Shown here: piece after piece, positions 8,496-17,311 of the stretch
How positions within the stretch are numbered: the stretch's first letter is position 1
Layout: each line of letters opens with the position of its first letter
NCBI GenBank assembly: GCA_021797855.1
Contig: JAJZYX010000003.1
Span: forward strand, 23,372-87,371
DNA from: Thermoplasmata archaeon
Lineage (GTDB): Archaea; Thermoplasmatota; Thermoplasmata; Thermoplasmatales; GCA-001856825
DNA: 64,000 nucleotides
Reading direction: 5' to 3'
The notes under the pieces: model-generated
The model's database searches: none
Told to the model about the DNA's origin: nothing
The model's input: only the letters and a program-made list of their open reading frames with translations
Made by a program: the position numbers and the translations under genes

Positions 8496-9824
8496 TTATT
8501 TTCTCTGGTTTCGGTTTATCACAAATCTGTCTAGCATGGGAAACATGAGATGCGAGTACAAGGCGAGCGCATTGTTATAGTATATCCCGTCGCTTCCATC
8601 CCCAAGTCCCTTACCCCTCAGATTTTTGAATACTGTCCTTTCTCTTATATCGTCAACCTTTGATTGATGGAATTCGTGTCCTTTAAACTTTGACCCTACG
8701 TTTGAAATGAGCGTCTCTTGTCCAGCCTTCAGCTCGGTGTATCCTATAGTTAGTTTCGATGCCATCGAAATGCTCACGTCAAAAATTCCGACCATACTGT
8801 GGTCCCGGTCCGTTTTCAGATTTGATGATAAGTACATCAATCCTCCGCACTCTCCGAGTATCGGAGTGCCTTTATCAGCTTCTTTTTTAATCCAGCCCTT
8901 AGTCTCTTTTCCTCTCTCTAGTCTATCGGCGTATATCTCTGGGTACCCTCCACCCAGATATATGAAAGAAGGTTTATCTACAATTTCGTCAGATAGAGGA
9001 CTAAAGAATTCCAGATCAAAGATTTCCTTGAGGAACTCAATGTTCTCCCTGTAGTAAAAGAGGAATGCGTTATCCAGAGCAATGGCGGCCTTGCCTGATT
9101 TTTTGATCTTTTCTTCACTGACAGTTTCTCTTGGAACTTCCATCTTGGTAATATCGAGAATTTTCTCCACGTCAATCCTTTCTGAGACTACCTCACTTGC
9201 GGCCCTCACAAATTCTTCAGTGTTAGTATTTGGTGTTATTAGTCCAAGATGACGAGAACCCACAGAGAGATTAGAATCATGCGGAATCCATCCGAGTGGA
9301 GTCACCCCGCGGGGGAGGCGCCTGGTACAGTCCCTGTAATGGTTGTCTGAAGCAACATTGTTGAATATCACGCCCTTGATGTTGTTCCTTTTGAATTTCT
9401 TCAGTCCTGTTACTACAGCCGATGAGGTAGTGGAACTTCTAGAACAATCTATAACCAGGATAACTGGAGTGTTCAGAGTATTGGAAAGTTCCCAAGTGCT
9501 ATATCTGCCATTCATACCGTCATAAAATCCCATAACTCCTTCGATAATTGAAACATCAGACCTTATTGAATACTTATTGAACGATTTTACGACACCTTCT
9601 TTGCCCATCAGCCATAGGTCAAGATTTATTGAGTCACGACCACTAGCTACCTTGTGGTACATCGGATCTATAAAATCTGGACCAGCCTTGAATGGTGATA
9701 CCTTTACTGATTTAGAAAGGGCCCTCATGAGTCCTAAACTGATAGTCGTTTTGCCTGAATCACTCCTATCCGACGAAATAGTCAGGCAACTCACTCTAAC
9801 CGTTTCTGGTTTTTCACTATTCAT
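8496..9824 (-). CDS. cbiA: Cobyrinic acid a,c-diamide synthase
   Basis: Amidates the a and c side chains of cobyrinate using glutamine and ATP. The 442-residue protein has the expected two halves: an N-terminal P-loop domain beginning TISSDRSDSGKTTISLGLMR with PFKAGPDFIDP, and a C-terminal class I glutamine amidotransferase domain with the nucleophile region GECGGLMYL and a final His in GHEFHQS. It starts at ATG 9824, with a TATA-like TTTTAGATAT 22-31 bp upstream, and lies downstream of cobT and the APC permease on the same strand. Confidence 0.93.
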   Translation of the reverse strand: MNSEKPETVRVSCLTISSDRSDSGKTTISLGLMRALSKSVKVSPFKAGPDFIDPMYHKVASGRDSINLDLWLMGKEGVVKSFNKYSIRSDVSIIEGVMGFYDGMNGRYSTWELSNTLNTPVILVIDCSRSSTTSSAVVTGLKKFKRNNIKGVIFNNVASDNHYRDCTRRLPRGVTPLGWIPHDSNLSVGSRHLGLITPNTNTEEFVRAASEVVSERIDVEKILDITKMEVPRETVSEEKIKKSGKAAIALDNAFLFYYRENIEFLKEIFDLEFFSPLSDEIVDKPSFIYLGGGYPEIYADRLERGKETKGWIKKEADKGTPILGECGGLMYLSSNLKTDRDHSMVGIFDVSISMASKLTIGYTELKAGQETLISNVGSKFKGHEFHQSKVDDIRERTVFKNLRGKGLGDGSDGIYYNNALALYSHLMFPMLDRFVINRNQRK

Positions 9825-9893
9825 TGATGATGCAGAGAACTAGGATATCTAAAATTTTCCTGAGATATTACGTTCTTTGAGACATAGCCTGAG

Positions 9894-11234
9894 CTACGAA
9901 TTCCTAAGTCCTTTACTTATGAGATATGCTATGATACCAGAAACAATTATGACAACAGACAAAGTTACTGAAATGTTAAATGGATAGAGGTAGTTGTTCT
10001 CCGCTATAGTCATAATGGCATAGATGAGGATTATTGAGGCAATGGCTGGGACAAGTAGGTTGCTAATAATCCTCAGTCTTCCCATTTTATAGCTATAAAA
10101 GGCTAAGGAAACTGAGACGATTATATGGGATGAATAGCTAAGAATAGCGGCCATAACCAGCAAAAATATGCTTCCTTCAAACGGACCGAAAAAAGAACCT
10201 GCCAGAAGGGCAATAGATAGACCGACCAGAGCACCGAAAATGGCTGGGGTTCTTGGAACCCCATTTATATTAACCTTTGACAACCACCTTGGACCGAAAT
10301 TCCCCTCCCTTGACAATCCGTAGAGCATCCTGGTATAGTTGTTTGATGTTGCAACTACAGAAGAGTTGAAACTGTTCAAAATAAGTACGAGGAGGAAGAT
10401 TGAAAAGAAGATACCAAGACTTTTCCCGTAAATCCAGTATCCAGGATCGTTGATGACAGAGTAGAGATAAAACTCTTTTGGACCAAGTACAATACTTTGT
10501 GCAAAGGAGCTAAGGATGATTACACTACCCAATAGGAAAAGGGAAATAAGTAGAGAACGGGGTACATTGTACGTCGGACTTCTTGTCTCAGATGATAGAG
10601 GAGTGAGTCCACTTATCCCGCCAAATGCACCCAAGCCAAGGATTAGTGCTAGTGGCCTGATGGTAGATATGTTCATGGCAGTGGCGTAATGTAAATTGTT
10701 TCGAAATAACCAAATAAGCAGTATAGAGGTAAAGATCAGAAATAAGATTTCGACTAACCCCGTAACAATAAAATAACGCGTTGAAAACTCTACCTTCTTT
10801 AGAACAACAGCCACTGCTTCCATAGTCATTACAATAGCTACGAGATACCACAACCATTGGTACTGAAGAACTCCTCCAAGAGAATTCAGAAATGCAGAAA
10901 TCCCAAGTAAGCCAAACCCCCCAAACCCTACAATATAATAAATCCAATAGATCCAGCCTGAAACAAATCCCACACCTTTTCCTAGCCCCATTGAAGCATA
11001 TTGCATCCAAGGTGCTGGCGAATCAACAATCCGCGACCATTGATAAATGACGTACGTTATCGCACCATAGATTATGAATGAAACTAGGAGAACAGATGTC
11101 ATGTCGAAACCAGCAAATGATGCCAGTGCGACAAGGTATAGTGATACAGTAGCTGCTGGTCCATTCATAGCAATTGACTGCCCAACACTATCAAATATTC
11201 CTAAGGATCCCTTCCGAAGGTCAGATTGATCCAT
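9894..11234 (-). CDS. APC-family amino acid/amine permease
   Basis: A 446-residue membrane protein with about twelve hydrophobic helices and the APC superfamily pattern. The N-terminal helix region holds GPAATVSLYLVALASFAG, and the middle has ETRSPTYNVPRSL, the conserved loop of the family. It begins at ATG 11234, directly after the cobT stop at 11235, and ends 70 nt before cbiA. That placement inside the cobalamin gene set suggests a role in supplying a nucleotide-loop precursor such as threonine or an amino alcohol. This is inference; substrates of APC proteins cannot be read from sequence. Confidence 0.8.
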   Translation of the reverse strand: MDQSDLRKGSLGIFDSVGQSIAMNGPAATVSLYLVALASFAGFDMTSVLLVSFIIYGAITYVIYQWSRIVDSPAPWMQYASMGLGKGVGFVSGWIYWIYYIVGFGGFGLLGISAFLNSLGGVLQYQWLWYLVAIVMTMEAVAVVLKKVEFSTRYFIVTGLVEILFLIFTSILLIWLFRNNLHYATAMNISTIRPLALILGLGAFGGISGLTPLSSETRSPTYNVPRSLLISLFLLGSVIILSSFAQSIVLGPKEFYLYSVINDPGYWIYGKSLGIFFSIFLLVLILNSFNSSVVATSNNYTRMLYGLSREGNFGPRWLSKVNINGVPRTPAIFGALVGLSIALLAGSFFGPFEGSIFLLVMAAILSYSSHIIVSVSLAFYSYKMGRLRIISNLLVPAIASIILIYAIMTIAENNYLYPFNISVTLSVVIIVSGIIAYLISKGLRNS

Positions 11235-12200
11235 TTACTCACTTATAAGATCGGAATAGAGGCTGTCTATTTCTTCCACTATCTCTCTATCAGTAAATCC
11301 AGTGGATGAGGCGAAGTAGTAAGCGCCTCCTGCCCCGACCCCCTCCTTAACTATACCATTCTCATAGTCTCTTATCCCTGGATGCCTTGAAATTGAGAGA
11401 TTGACTTTAACCTCGGTGAAAGCCGCCCCTATCTCATTTGCAGTTTCCGAGAACGTTGCACTCTTATCCTCTACTACATAGTTGGTAGTCACAATTGTGC
11501 CACTGTTATAACCCTCAGATTTCAAGAGTGCGGCAACTGCAAGCATCTGCGTGCCGCCGGCTAAATAGACTTTCCCCCTAAACCTCCTAGTAAAACCATA
11601 GAGGAATGATAAGACGGGGTCTCCAAATTCCATAAGAACCTTGCTCCGTTCTATTTTGCCTACCCTGAGAAGTGCCTCCTCCACGACCTTCGACTTAAGT
11701 GCCACAGGATTATTTGACATGGATGAAGAGGAGACGGAATTGTAACCGAGGCTACGGAGGATTGCCATCGCAGTAGTCGTGCCTCCGGGTATGCTTTCCG
11801 CCAGCATAACCTCCTCATCCTCCTTAAATATCTCATCTGCAAGTATACTGCTCCTTTCAAGAATTTCTTTGATTTCTGGAACACCTGATTCTCTTCTAAT
11901 GTCTCTTCCTTCTTTGTCTGATATGAAGAAATATGGAAGAGAAGGACTTGTTACAGCCCCAGCTCGAGCCACTAGGACAGGGAACCCAACAAGTTTCTTT
12001 GACGCCTTTGTTATTATTGCAGGAGTTGGATTCCCAGATGGTGTAACTGGTATAGAATCTATGCACTTTGGTCTATCGTAAAACAAATACTCCGCATCTG
12101 CAGGTGGGGTAAATTTGATCAGGTCCTCACTCTCTCCTGCAGCTGTTATGCCATTTACCCTAGATACCGCGGTATTACCAATTGCAAGTATGAATATCAT
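11235..12200 (-). CDS. cobT: CobT-like nicotinate-nucleotide:base phosphoribosyltransferase
   Basis: Archaeal branch of CobT (COG2038), which activates the lower ligand base of cobalamin. Visible features are TPSGNPTPAIITKASKKLVGFP, AESIPGGTTTAMAILRSLGY with the Gly-rich substrate loop, and SMSNNPVALKSKVVEEAL. I chose ATG 12200 instead of TTG 12209: the shorter start gives MIFILAIGNT, and a palindromic operator-like element abuts it. The gene is the head of the minus-strand cobalamin set and is divergent from the cobS operon. Confidence 0.88.
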   Translation of the reverse strand: MIFILAIGNTAVSRVNGITAAGESEDLIKFTPPADAEYLFYDRPKCIDSIPVTPSGNPTPAIITKASKKLVGFPVLVARAGAVTSPSLPYFFISDKEGRDIRRESGVPEIKEILERSSILADEIFKEDEEVMLAESIPGGTTTAMAILRSLGYNSVSSSSMSNNPVALKSKVVEEALLRVGKIERSKVLMEFGDPVLSFLYGFTRRFRGKVYLAGGTQMLAVAALLKSEGYNSGTIVTTNYVVEDKSATFSETANEIGAAFTEVKVNLSISRHPGIRDYENGIVKEGVGAGGAYYFASSTGFTDREIVEEIDSLYSDLISE

Positions 12201-12261
12201 GTCAAGCAAACTTGATAAAATTAAAGTTTATTTAACCCTTTTGAATTTACCAACTAACAGT
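12201..12261. promoter_or_regulatory. Divergent cobT / cobS-operon promoter with perfect palindrome
   Basis: On the minus strand TCAAGTTTGCTTGA (12215-12202) is a perfect 5-4-5 inverted repeat ending one base before the cobT ATG. The TATA-like stretch AAATAAACTTTAA lies 20-35 bp upstream. On the plus strand TTTATTTAA (12227-12235) is placed about 30 bp before the small ORF at 12262, giving a promoter for the cobS operon. The same palindrome type occurs before btuF. A single regulator could control both directions. Confidence 0.55.
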
Positions 12262-12417
12262 ATGGAAGCAACAACATATCATAGATATAAAACTCATCCA
12301 TTTAGGAGCCCTGAGTTACTCCTTGCATTTCCTATAGCCGTTCCTTCAGTTGCCAGAATGGGCAAACCCCTTTCATTATCCGGAGAGGGAAGTGAAAAGG
12401 AGAATTTGACATCGTGA
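12262..12417 (+). CDS. Small 51-residue ORF heading the cobS operon, unknown function
   Basis: The ORF begins at ATG 12262, just after a TATA-like box, and its TGA overlaps the cobS GTG as GTGA. That arrangement suggests translation of this ORF is coupled to cobS. The product has an N-terminal basic/aromatic part (TTYHRYKTHPFRSP), a short hydrophobic stretch (ELLLAFPIAVPSVA) and a polar tail. I recognise no family. It could be a true small protein or a leader peptide. No second line of evidence beyond position and coupling is available. Confidence 0.4.
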   Translation: MEATTYHRYKTHPFRSPELLLAFPIAVPSVARMGKPLSLSGEGSEKENLTS

Positions 12418-13121
12418 AGTCGCTAGTATCATTCTTCACGCGAATCCCAGTAGGAGGGGTTGCTGAGGGACCAAGTAGACTCTATCTATTAGTTGTTGTT
12501 TCAGCCTTGATAGCTTTATTTCCGGTGGTAGTCTTTTTGATAACTTTTCAGTTTCTACCTAGGATCCTCGTCTCTATTTTGTCTCTCCTGTCCATATATA
12601 CAACAACTGGCTTGCTACACGTTGACGGTTTGTCCGACTTTGCTGACGGCATAATGAAGAAGGGCTCTAAGGAAGAGAAGATCAAGGCGATGAAAGATGT
12701 TAACACTGGTGCTGCTGGACTGTTTTCAATGATCATGGTGATAATTTCTGAAGTCTATGCAATATCTGTCGTCGGGGTTCAAATACAAACAGTAATCCTA
12801 TTCTTCTTAGTTTCTGAAGTTTCGTCAAAATTTTCAATGCTAGTTGGCCTTACATTCTTTCCGTCTCCTGACTCTGGTCTGGCACATATGTTGAAAGGAA
12901 GTACGAAGAAATATGACATTCCCATTTTTCTTGCTATCTCGCTGCCCGTTCTCTTTATATCATTTAGGATTTGGTTGAATATTCTAGTTGGAGGTGCCGT
13001 ATCGATTGTAGTGGGATTGATTTCCTTGAAAAATTTTTCTTTCGTAAATGGAGACTCACTTGGTGCTATGAATGAAATTAGCAGGGCGGTGACAATGTGG
13101 TTGATCTGCTTGGGGTTGTGA
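12414..13121 (+). CDS. cobS: Adenosylcobinamide-GDP ribazoletransferase (cobalamin synthase)
   Basis: Joins adenosylcobinamide-GDP with the activated lower-ligand nucleoside in the membrane. The 235-residue protein has several hydrophobic helices and the CobS signatures SFFTRIPVGG at the N terminus and GLLHVDGLSDFADGIM near residues 62-77, whose acidic residues bind metal. GTG 12414 overlaps the preceding small ORF (GTGA). The 3' end overlaps cobY by 25 nt. Confidence 0.92.
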   Translation: MKSLVSFFTRIPVGGVAEGPSRLYLLVVVSALIALFPVVVFLITFQFLPRILVSILSLLSIYTTTGLLHVDGLSDFADGIMKKGSKEEKIKAMKDVNTGAAGLFSMIMVIISEVYAISVVGVQIQTVILFFLVSEVSSKFSMLVGLTFFPSPDSGLAHMLKGSTKKYDIPIFLAISLPVLFISFRIWLNILVGGAVSIVVGLISLKNFSFVNGDSLGAMNEISRAVTMWLICLGL

Positions 13122-13615
13122 TGGCAGGTGGAAAATCGTCCAGGTATGGGAAGGAAAAACTTTTGGAGGTCTTAAATGGGAAAAGGGTAATTGATATCGT
13201 GGTTGGAAACCTGTCTCTGTCAAGTGTGAAAAAAATCTTAATAGCTGTCTCTCCGAATGCCCCTAAAACTCTCCACTACTGCAAGAGATATGACTATATC
13301 CTTACTCCAGGAACCGGCTATCCAGAGGACATAAAATTTCTCCTTGACAAGCTTTCAAAACCTTTGTTGATTGTCAATGGGGATTCTGTATTTGTAGATC
13401 CAGTGACTATCAATTCCTTTATCTCAAGATATCACGGCAGAAGCATGACCGCAGTTGTAAATTTACCTAACGGCAAGGTATACATTGGTCTCAACATAGC
13501 AGTACCAGGGGATGAAGTCGATGAAGTCGTGGAATTCGGAAATCAGCTCCTCTCTCTGAATATAAACACCCCAGAAGACCTCGGGAGGGCAGAGACTATT
13601 GTCTCCAAGCGGTAG
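13097..13615 (+). CDS. cobY: GTP:adenosylcobinamide-phosphate guanylyltransferase
   Basis: Archaeal, CobU-unrelated enzyme that makes adenosylcobinamide-GDP. The 172-residue product is a MobA-like nucleotidyltransferase with GVVMAGGKSSRYGKEKLLEVLNG at the N terminus and the metal-binding VNGDSVFV in the middle. GTG 13097, inside cobS, gives the usual few residues before the AGG loop; the ATG at 13121 would begin at the loop itself. Position between cobS and cbiB fixes the cobalamin role rather than molybdopterin. Confidence 0.88.
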   Translation: MVDLLGVVMAGGKSSRYGKEKLLEVLNGKRVIDIVVGNLSLSSVKKILIAVSPNAPKTLHYCKRYDYILTPGTGYPEDIKFLLDKLSKPLLIVNGDSVFVDPVTINSFISRYHGRSMTAVVNLPNGKVYIGLNIAVPGDEVDEVVEFGNQLLSLNINTPEDLGRAETIVSKR

Positions 13616-14498
13616 GGAATTGTGGGTTTTAATCGTTTTAGTTGCACTCATAATAGATTTCATCTTTGAATATCCTAATAAAATACATCCTGTTGCGTGG
13701 ACGGGGAAACTGCTTGGTTTATTTGATAATCACAGATTGTCTTCAACTCATAGAGGTGAATTCATTAACGGGATGACCTCGGTCTTAGTAACGATTTTAA
13801 TATGGATGATAGTCCTTTATTTTACTGGACTCCTACCACTAACTATTAGAACGATAATAGAGATTTACATACTAAAGTCCACATTTTCCATAGGAGGGTT
13901 GGTTAAATCTGTTAGAAGGTGCGAAACAGATGATACCGAAACATTGAGGAGAAACGTTGCCCAGATTGTTTCAAGGGATGTAACAAATCTGGACCAGAAT
14001 CATTTGTACTCAGCGGCATTCGAGTCCGGGGCAGAAAATCTGGTCGACTCGGTTGTTTCACCTTTGTTCTATTTTGCTCTGTTTGGAATTTGGGGGGCTG
14101 TTGTTTTCAGGATAGTAAATACTGCCGATGCAATGATTGGATACAGGAACGATAAGTACGAATTCTACGGTAAATTTGCTGCAAGAGCTGATGATGTTCT
14201 GAATTTCCTGCCATCACGAATCTTTGCCTTGATAGTGATGGTGGCAAACCCTAGACGTGTTTACAAGAACTTGAAAAATTACAGTAAATTGAAGATAAAT
14301 GGGATGTACTCCATGGCGACCGTTGCTGCGGTTTTCGACGTGAAAATAGAGAAAATCGGTCACTATTACGTGGATGGTAGATCATTCCCAAATGAGCGCT
14401 CACTTAGGAAGCTTGAATATGCGATATACTTAATATCGTATTCCCTATTTTTCGTATTAATAGGGGTGGTATATTTTCATGGAACATGGTGGAGCTAG
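13599..14498 (+). CDS. cbiB: Adenosylcobinamide-phosphate synthase
   Basis: Attaches aminopropanol phosphate to adenosylcobyric acid. The 299-residue membrane protein shows CbiB family signatures: FEYPNKIHPVAWTGKLLGLFD at the start, then SAAFESGAENLVDSVVSPLFYFALFG and ANTADAMIGY-type residues (VNTADAMIGYRNDKYEFYGKF region). TTG 13599 is preceded by a GGGAGG ribosome-binding sequence; a TTG at 13620 is an alternative. It overlaps cobY by 17 nt and cobD by 20 nt. Confidence 0.9.
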   Translation: MSPSGRELWVLIVLVALIIDFIFEYPNKIHPVAWTGKLLGLFDNHRLSSTHRGEFINGMTSVLVTILIWMIVLYFTGLLPLTIRTIIEIYILKSTFSIGGLVKSVRRCETDDTETLRRNVAQIVSRDVTNLDQNHLYSAAFESGAENLVDSVVSPLFYFALFGIWGAVVFRIVNTADAMIGYRNDKYEFYGKFAARADDVLNFLPSRIFALIVMVANPRRVYKNLKNYSKLKINGMYSMATVAAVFDVKIEKIGHYYVDGRSFPNERSLRKLEYAIYLISYSLFFVLIGVVYFHGTWWS

Positions 14499-15456
14499 AG
14501 AAGGGGAAGAACATCTTATGGATTTTTCCTACTCCGCGAATCCATACAGGCCACCGTTTGTCAGGAGAGCCCTTCAAAGGGCAAAAATTGATAGGTATCC
14601 CTACTGCAATGACAGATTCGAAAGAGGTATAAGGGATAAGTATCGCATCCCGCAGGAAGTTGTTATAACTGCGGGCATCACAGAGCTGATTCAGATAATT
14701 ATATCCTATTTCAGACGGAGAAGGATAGTCTCTCTGAGAAGTACATATGGGGAGTATGCCAGAACTGCAAGACTCTTTGGTTCTGAGCTTGAAATAATTA
14801 CCGACCCAGATCCAGATATAGCGGTACTGACGCCAAAGAAAGAGGATGTCCTCTTCTTTGCCAATCCCAATAACCCCACGGGGAAGTATTACAAATACGT
14901 TAATGAGCTGGCCGAGCAGGCAGAAGCCAAAGGATTCATGCTCATATTGGATGAAGCGTTCATCGATTTTGTTGATTCAGTAGTTCCATACGACATCAAC
15001 GACAACGTGGTTGTAATGCGGTCTTTCAGCAAGGCCTACAACCTCTCGGGAATTAGGATCGGTTACGCAATAGCTTCAAAGCCACTTGCAGAGAGATTTA
15101 GGGAGATGAGGCTTCCCTGGGGCATCGGTTCACTGGGCTGTGCATTTATAGAGGAAATTCTGAAGGATAGGGAATTTCTACCAAATTCCCTGAAAAAAAT
15201 TCGCAGGGAGAGAAGAAGGATTTCTGAGACCACAGGCCTTAGAACTGACTCCAATTACTTTCTAGCCTCGATGGGGGATGCTAAAGTTGCAGTTAATAGA
15301 CTTAAACAAAAGGGAATACTCGTAAGGGACTGTTCATCGTTCGGGCTTCCTGATGCCATTAGATTCTCCATAAGGAGCAAGAAAGACAACGATCTTCTCC
15401 TTTCTTCGCTAAAGGATATGGAGGTGATGCCCCCTGACTACGTATCGTTCGAGTAG
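14479..15456 (+). CDS. cobD: Threonine-phosphate decarboxylase, PLP-dependent
   Basis: Makes (R)-1-amino-2-propanol phosphate from threonine phosphate for CbiB. The 325-residue protein is an aminotransferase-fold enzyme. The CobD N-terminal signature EHGGAREGEEHLMDFSYSANP is complete, NPNNPTGK lies at about 130-137, and the PLP Lys185 is in RSFSKAYNLSGIRIGY. The HGG...DFS start separates it from histidinol-phosphate aminotransferases. Its 5' end overlaps cbiB, matching the direct biochemical link between the two. Confidence 0.9.
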   Translation: MEHGGAREGEEHLMDFSYSANPYRPPFVRRALQRAKIDRYPYCNDRFERGIRDKYRIPQEVVITAGITELIQIIISYFRRRRIVSLRSTYGEYARTARLFGSELEIITDPDPDIAVLTPKKEDVLFFANPNNPTGKYYKYVNELAEQAEAKGFMLILDEAFIDFVDSVVPYDINDNVVVMRSFSKAYNLSGIRIGYAIASKPLAERFREMRLPWGIGSLGCAFIEEILKDREFLPNSLKKIRRERRRISETTGLRTDSNYFLASMGDAKVAVNRLKQKGILVRDCSSFGLPDAIRFSIRSKKDNDLLLSSLKDMEVMPPDYVSFE

Positions 15457-15466
15457 GTTCAGACCA

Positions 15467-16897
15467 TTGATGATTTTAGGCACGTCCTCAGGAGTTGGAA
15501 AATCGCTCATGGTAACAGCTCTATGTAGAATATTCTCTGATATGGGAATCAGAGTTGCGCCATTCAAGGTGCAGAATATGTCCCTGAATGCTGGAGCTGC
15601 AGATGGGGGAGAGATGGCATATGCGCAGATTGTTCAGGCATTTGCAGCGGGTATTGAACCGTCAGTCCACATGAATCCCATCCTCCTAAAACCGGAGGGT
15701 GATAGAACGCACGTAATTGTCCAGGGAAAACACATAGGCACTTATGATTCGGGTCGCTACTTCACGGAGGGAAACGAATCTCTCTTGAAGAAGGCATTGG
15801 AATCCTTTAATTTACTCAAGAGAACTTATGATCTAATAGTAATTGAGGGGGCGGGGTCTCCTGCAGAGATAAACCTAAGGGGGGACATAGCTAATACGAG
15901 ATTCTCTAAACTTGTTGGAGCCAGGGAAATTCTAGTAGTTGATATCGAGAGAGGTGGTGCGTTTGCGAGTACTGTTGGAACACTAGACCTTGTCTCCTTC
16001 AATGATTTAATCGGGATAATAGTGAATAAATTTAGAGGGGACGAAAAGCTTCTCAAACCTGGGTACGATTACATAGAGAGAAGATTTTCAACTAAGATTC
16101 TCGGGACCGTCCCATTTGTGCCAAACAGCATCCCGGAAGAAGACTCTCTTAGAACGTACCACAGGCGGGATGGGAAACCAATGGTGGGAATAGTAAAGAC
16201 CCCAAACATGGCGAATGCAACCGACTTCGAGATATTGGAAAGGTATCAACGCATAGGCTTTCAGTTTATTACAAAACCAGAATTAATGGAGAAATCTGAT
16301 ATTATTATCCTACCTGGCTCCAAGCTTACCACAGTTGACCTAGATCATCTTAAAAGGGAAGGGTACATTGACGGTCTAAGAAATATTTCAGGTGAGAGGT
16401 ACATAATGGGGATTTGCGGAGGGCTCCAAATTCTTGGTAAATGGGTGAATGACGTAGAGGAAACTGGCAGAGGAAAGATTGAGGGTGCAGGATTGCTGGA
16501 CATAAGCACTATCTTGAAGGGAAGGAAAGTGGTAAGGCGTGTGAGATCGAGGATTCTGTACCCTGAAATGAAAGGGATATTTGTTGACGGTTATGAAATA
16601 CATACCGGAAGGTCTGCAGGCAAACCCCATTTTTCAAACATAATCTCTGAAGATGGCAAGAACACAAATCTAATGGAGGGATCATATAAGTCGAAAGTCA
16701 TCGGAACCTATATACATGGTATATTTGACAACACTCACTTCACTCAAACACTTTTCAATCTTGTGAGAAGGGGTCTCGGTATGGAACCCTTAGAGGAACC
16801 GGCAGTAGTAAGCACCGATTACGAAATAAGGAGATTCTCCGATGTGGTGAAAAAAAGCATTGACTTGGACTACATCTTGAAGTCATTGAAAAAGTAA
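15467..16897 (+). CDS. cbiP: Cobyric acid synthase
   Basis: Amidates the b, d, e and g side chains of the corrin. The 476-residue protein starts with the P-loop GTSSGVGKSLMVTALCR, then PFKVQNMSLNAG, and carries a C-terminal glutamine amidotransferase domain with the nucleophile segment GICGGLQILG and a final His in GTYIHGIFDN. It starts 10 nt after cobD. It closes the plus-strand cobalamin operon. Confidence 0.93.
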   Translation: MMILGTSSGVGKSLMVTALCRIFSDMGIRVAPFKVQNMSLNAGAADGGEMAYAQIVQAFAAGIEPSVHMNPILLKPEGDRTHVIVQGKHIGTYDSGRYFTEGNESLLKKALESFNLLKRTYDLIVIEGAGSPAEINLRGDIANTRFSKLVGAREILVVDIERGGAFASTVGTLDLVSFNDLIGIIVNKFRGDEKLLKPGYDYIERRFSTKILGTVPFVPNSIPEEDSLRTYHRRDGKPMVGIVKTPNMANATDFEILERYQRIGFQFITKPELMEKSDIIILPGSKLTTVDLDHLKREGYIDGLRNISGERYIMGICGGLQILGKWVNDVEETGRGKIEGAGLLDISTILKGRKVVRRVRSRILYPEMKGIFVDGYEIHTGRSAGKPHFSNIISEDGKNTNLMEGSYKSKVIGTYIHGIFDNTHFTQTLFNLVRRGLGMEPLEEPAVVSTDYEIRRFSDVVKKSIDLDYILKSLKK

Positions 16898-16946
16898 AAG
16901 GCTTTTCGTAGGTATACTTAACTAGATTTGATCTGACATAAGATTT

Positions 16947-16964
16947 CACAGTTATTGCACTGTG
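16947..16964 (+). terminator. Short inverted repeat downstream of cbiP
   Basis: CACAGT (16947-16952) and ACTGTG (16959-16964) could form a 6-bp hairpin with a 6-nt loop about 50 nt after the cbiP stop. No T-run follows directly. It may mark the end of the cobalamin operon or be chance; archaeal termination relies mainly on T-tracts. Confidence 0.25.
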
Positions 16965-17039
16965 CATACATCACCGAGGTACTAATACAAAAATTCAGAG
17001 CAGCACTAAATATTTGAATGTCTTGAATATCGCTTAATA

Positions 17040-17306
17040 ATGCAGTGCAACGTGAAATTTTATGGAATTGTTCAGGGCGTGGGGTTTAGAGAGCGAACAA
17101 GGAGAATGGCAAAATCCCTAAATCTAAAAGGGTGGGTAAGGAACCTGAGAGATGGTTCTGTAGAAGCTATGATACAAGGAGATCCGGATTTAGTCGAGAG
17201 GCTGATCCAGTACTGCACTTCGGAAATCCCAAATGCCCTAGTGACAGATATTAAGAAAAGGTATGTCGAAGAGGATGACTTTGATAATTTTAAAATAATA
17301 AAATAA
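17040..17306 (+). CDS. acyP: Acylphosphatase
   Basis: Hydrolyses acyl phosphates. The 88-residue length and both active-site signatures are standard: FYGIVQGVGFRERTRR, with the catalytic Arg in GFR, and GWVRNLRDGSVEAMIQG, with the catalytic Asn in the RNL segment. ATG 17040 is preceded by a TATA-like CTAAATATTT about 25-30 bp upstream. It is monocistronic and converges with the peroxiredoxin gene. Confidence 0.93.
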   Translation: MQCNVKFYGIVQGVGFRERTRRMAKSLNLKGWVRNLRDGSVEAMIQGDPDLVERLIQYCTSEIPNALVTDIKKRYVEEDDFDNFKIIK

Positions 17307-17311
17307 AAAGG

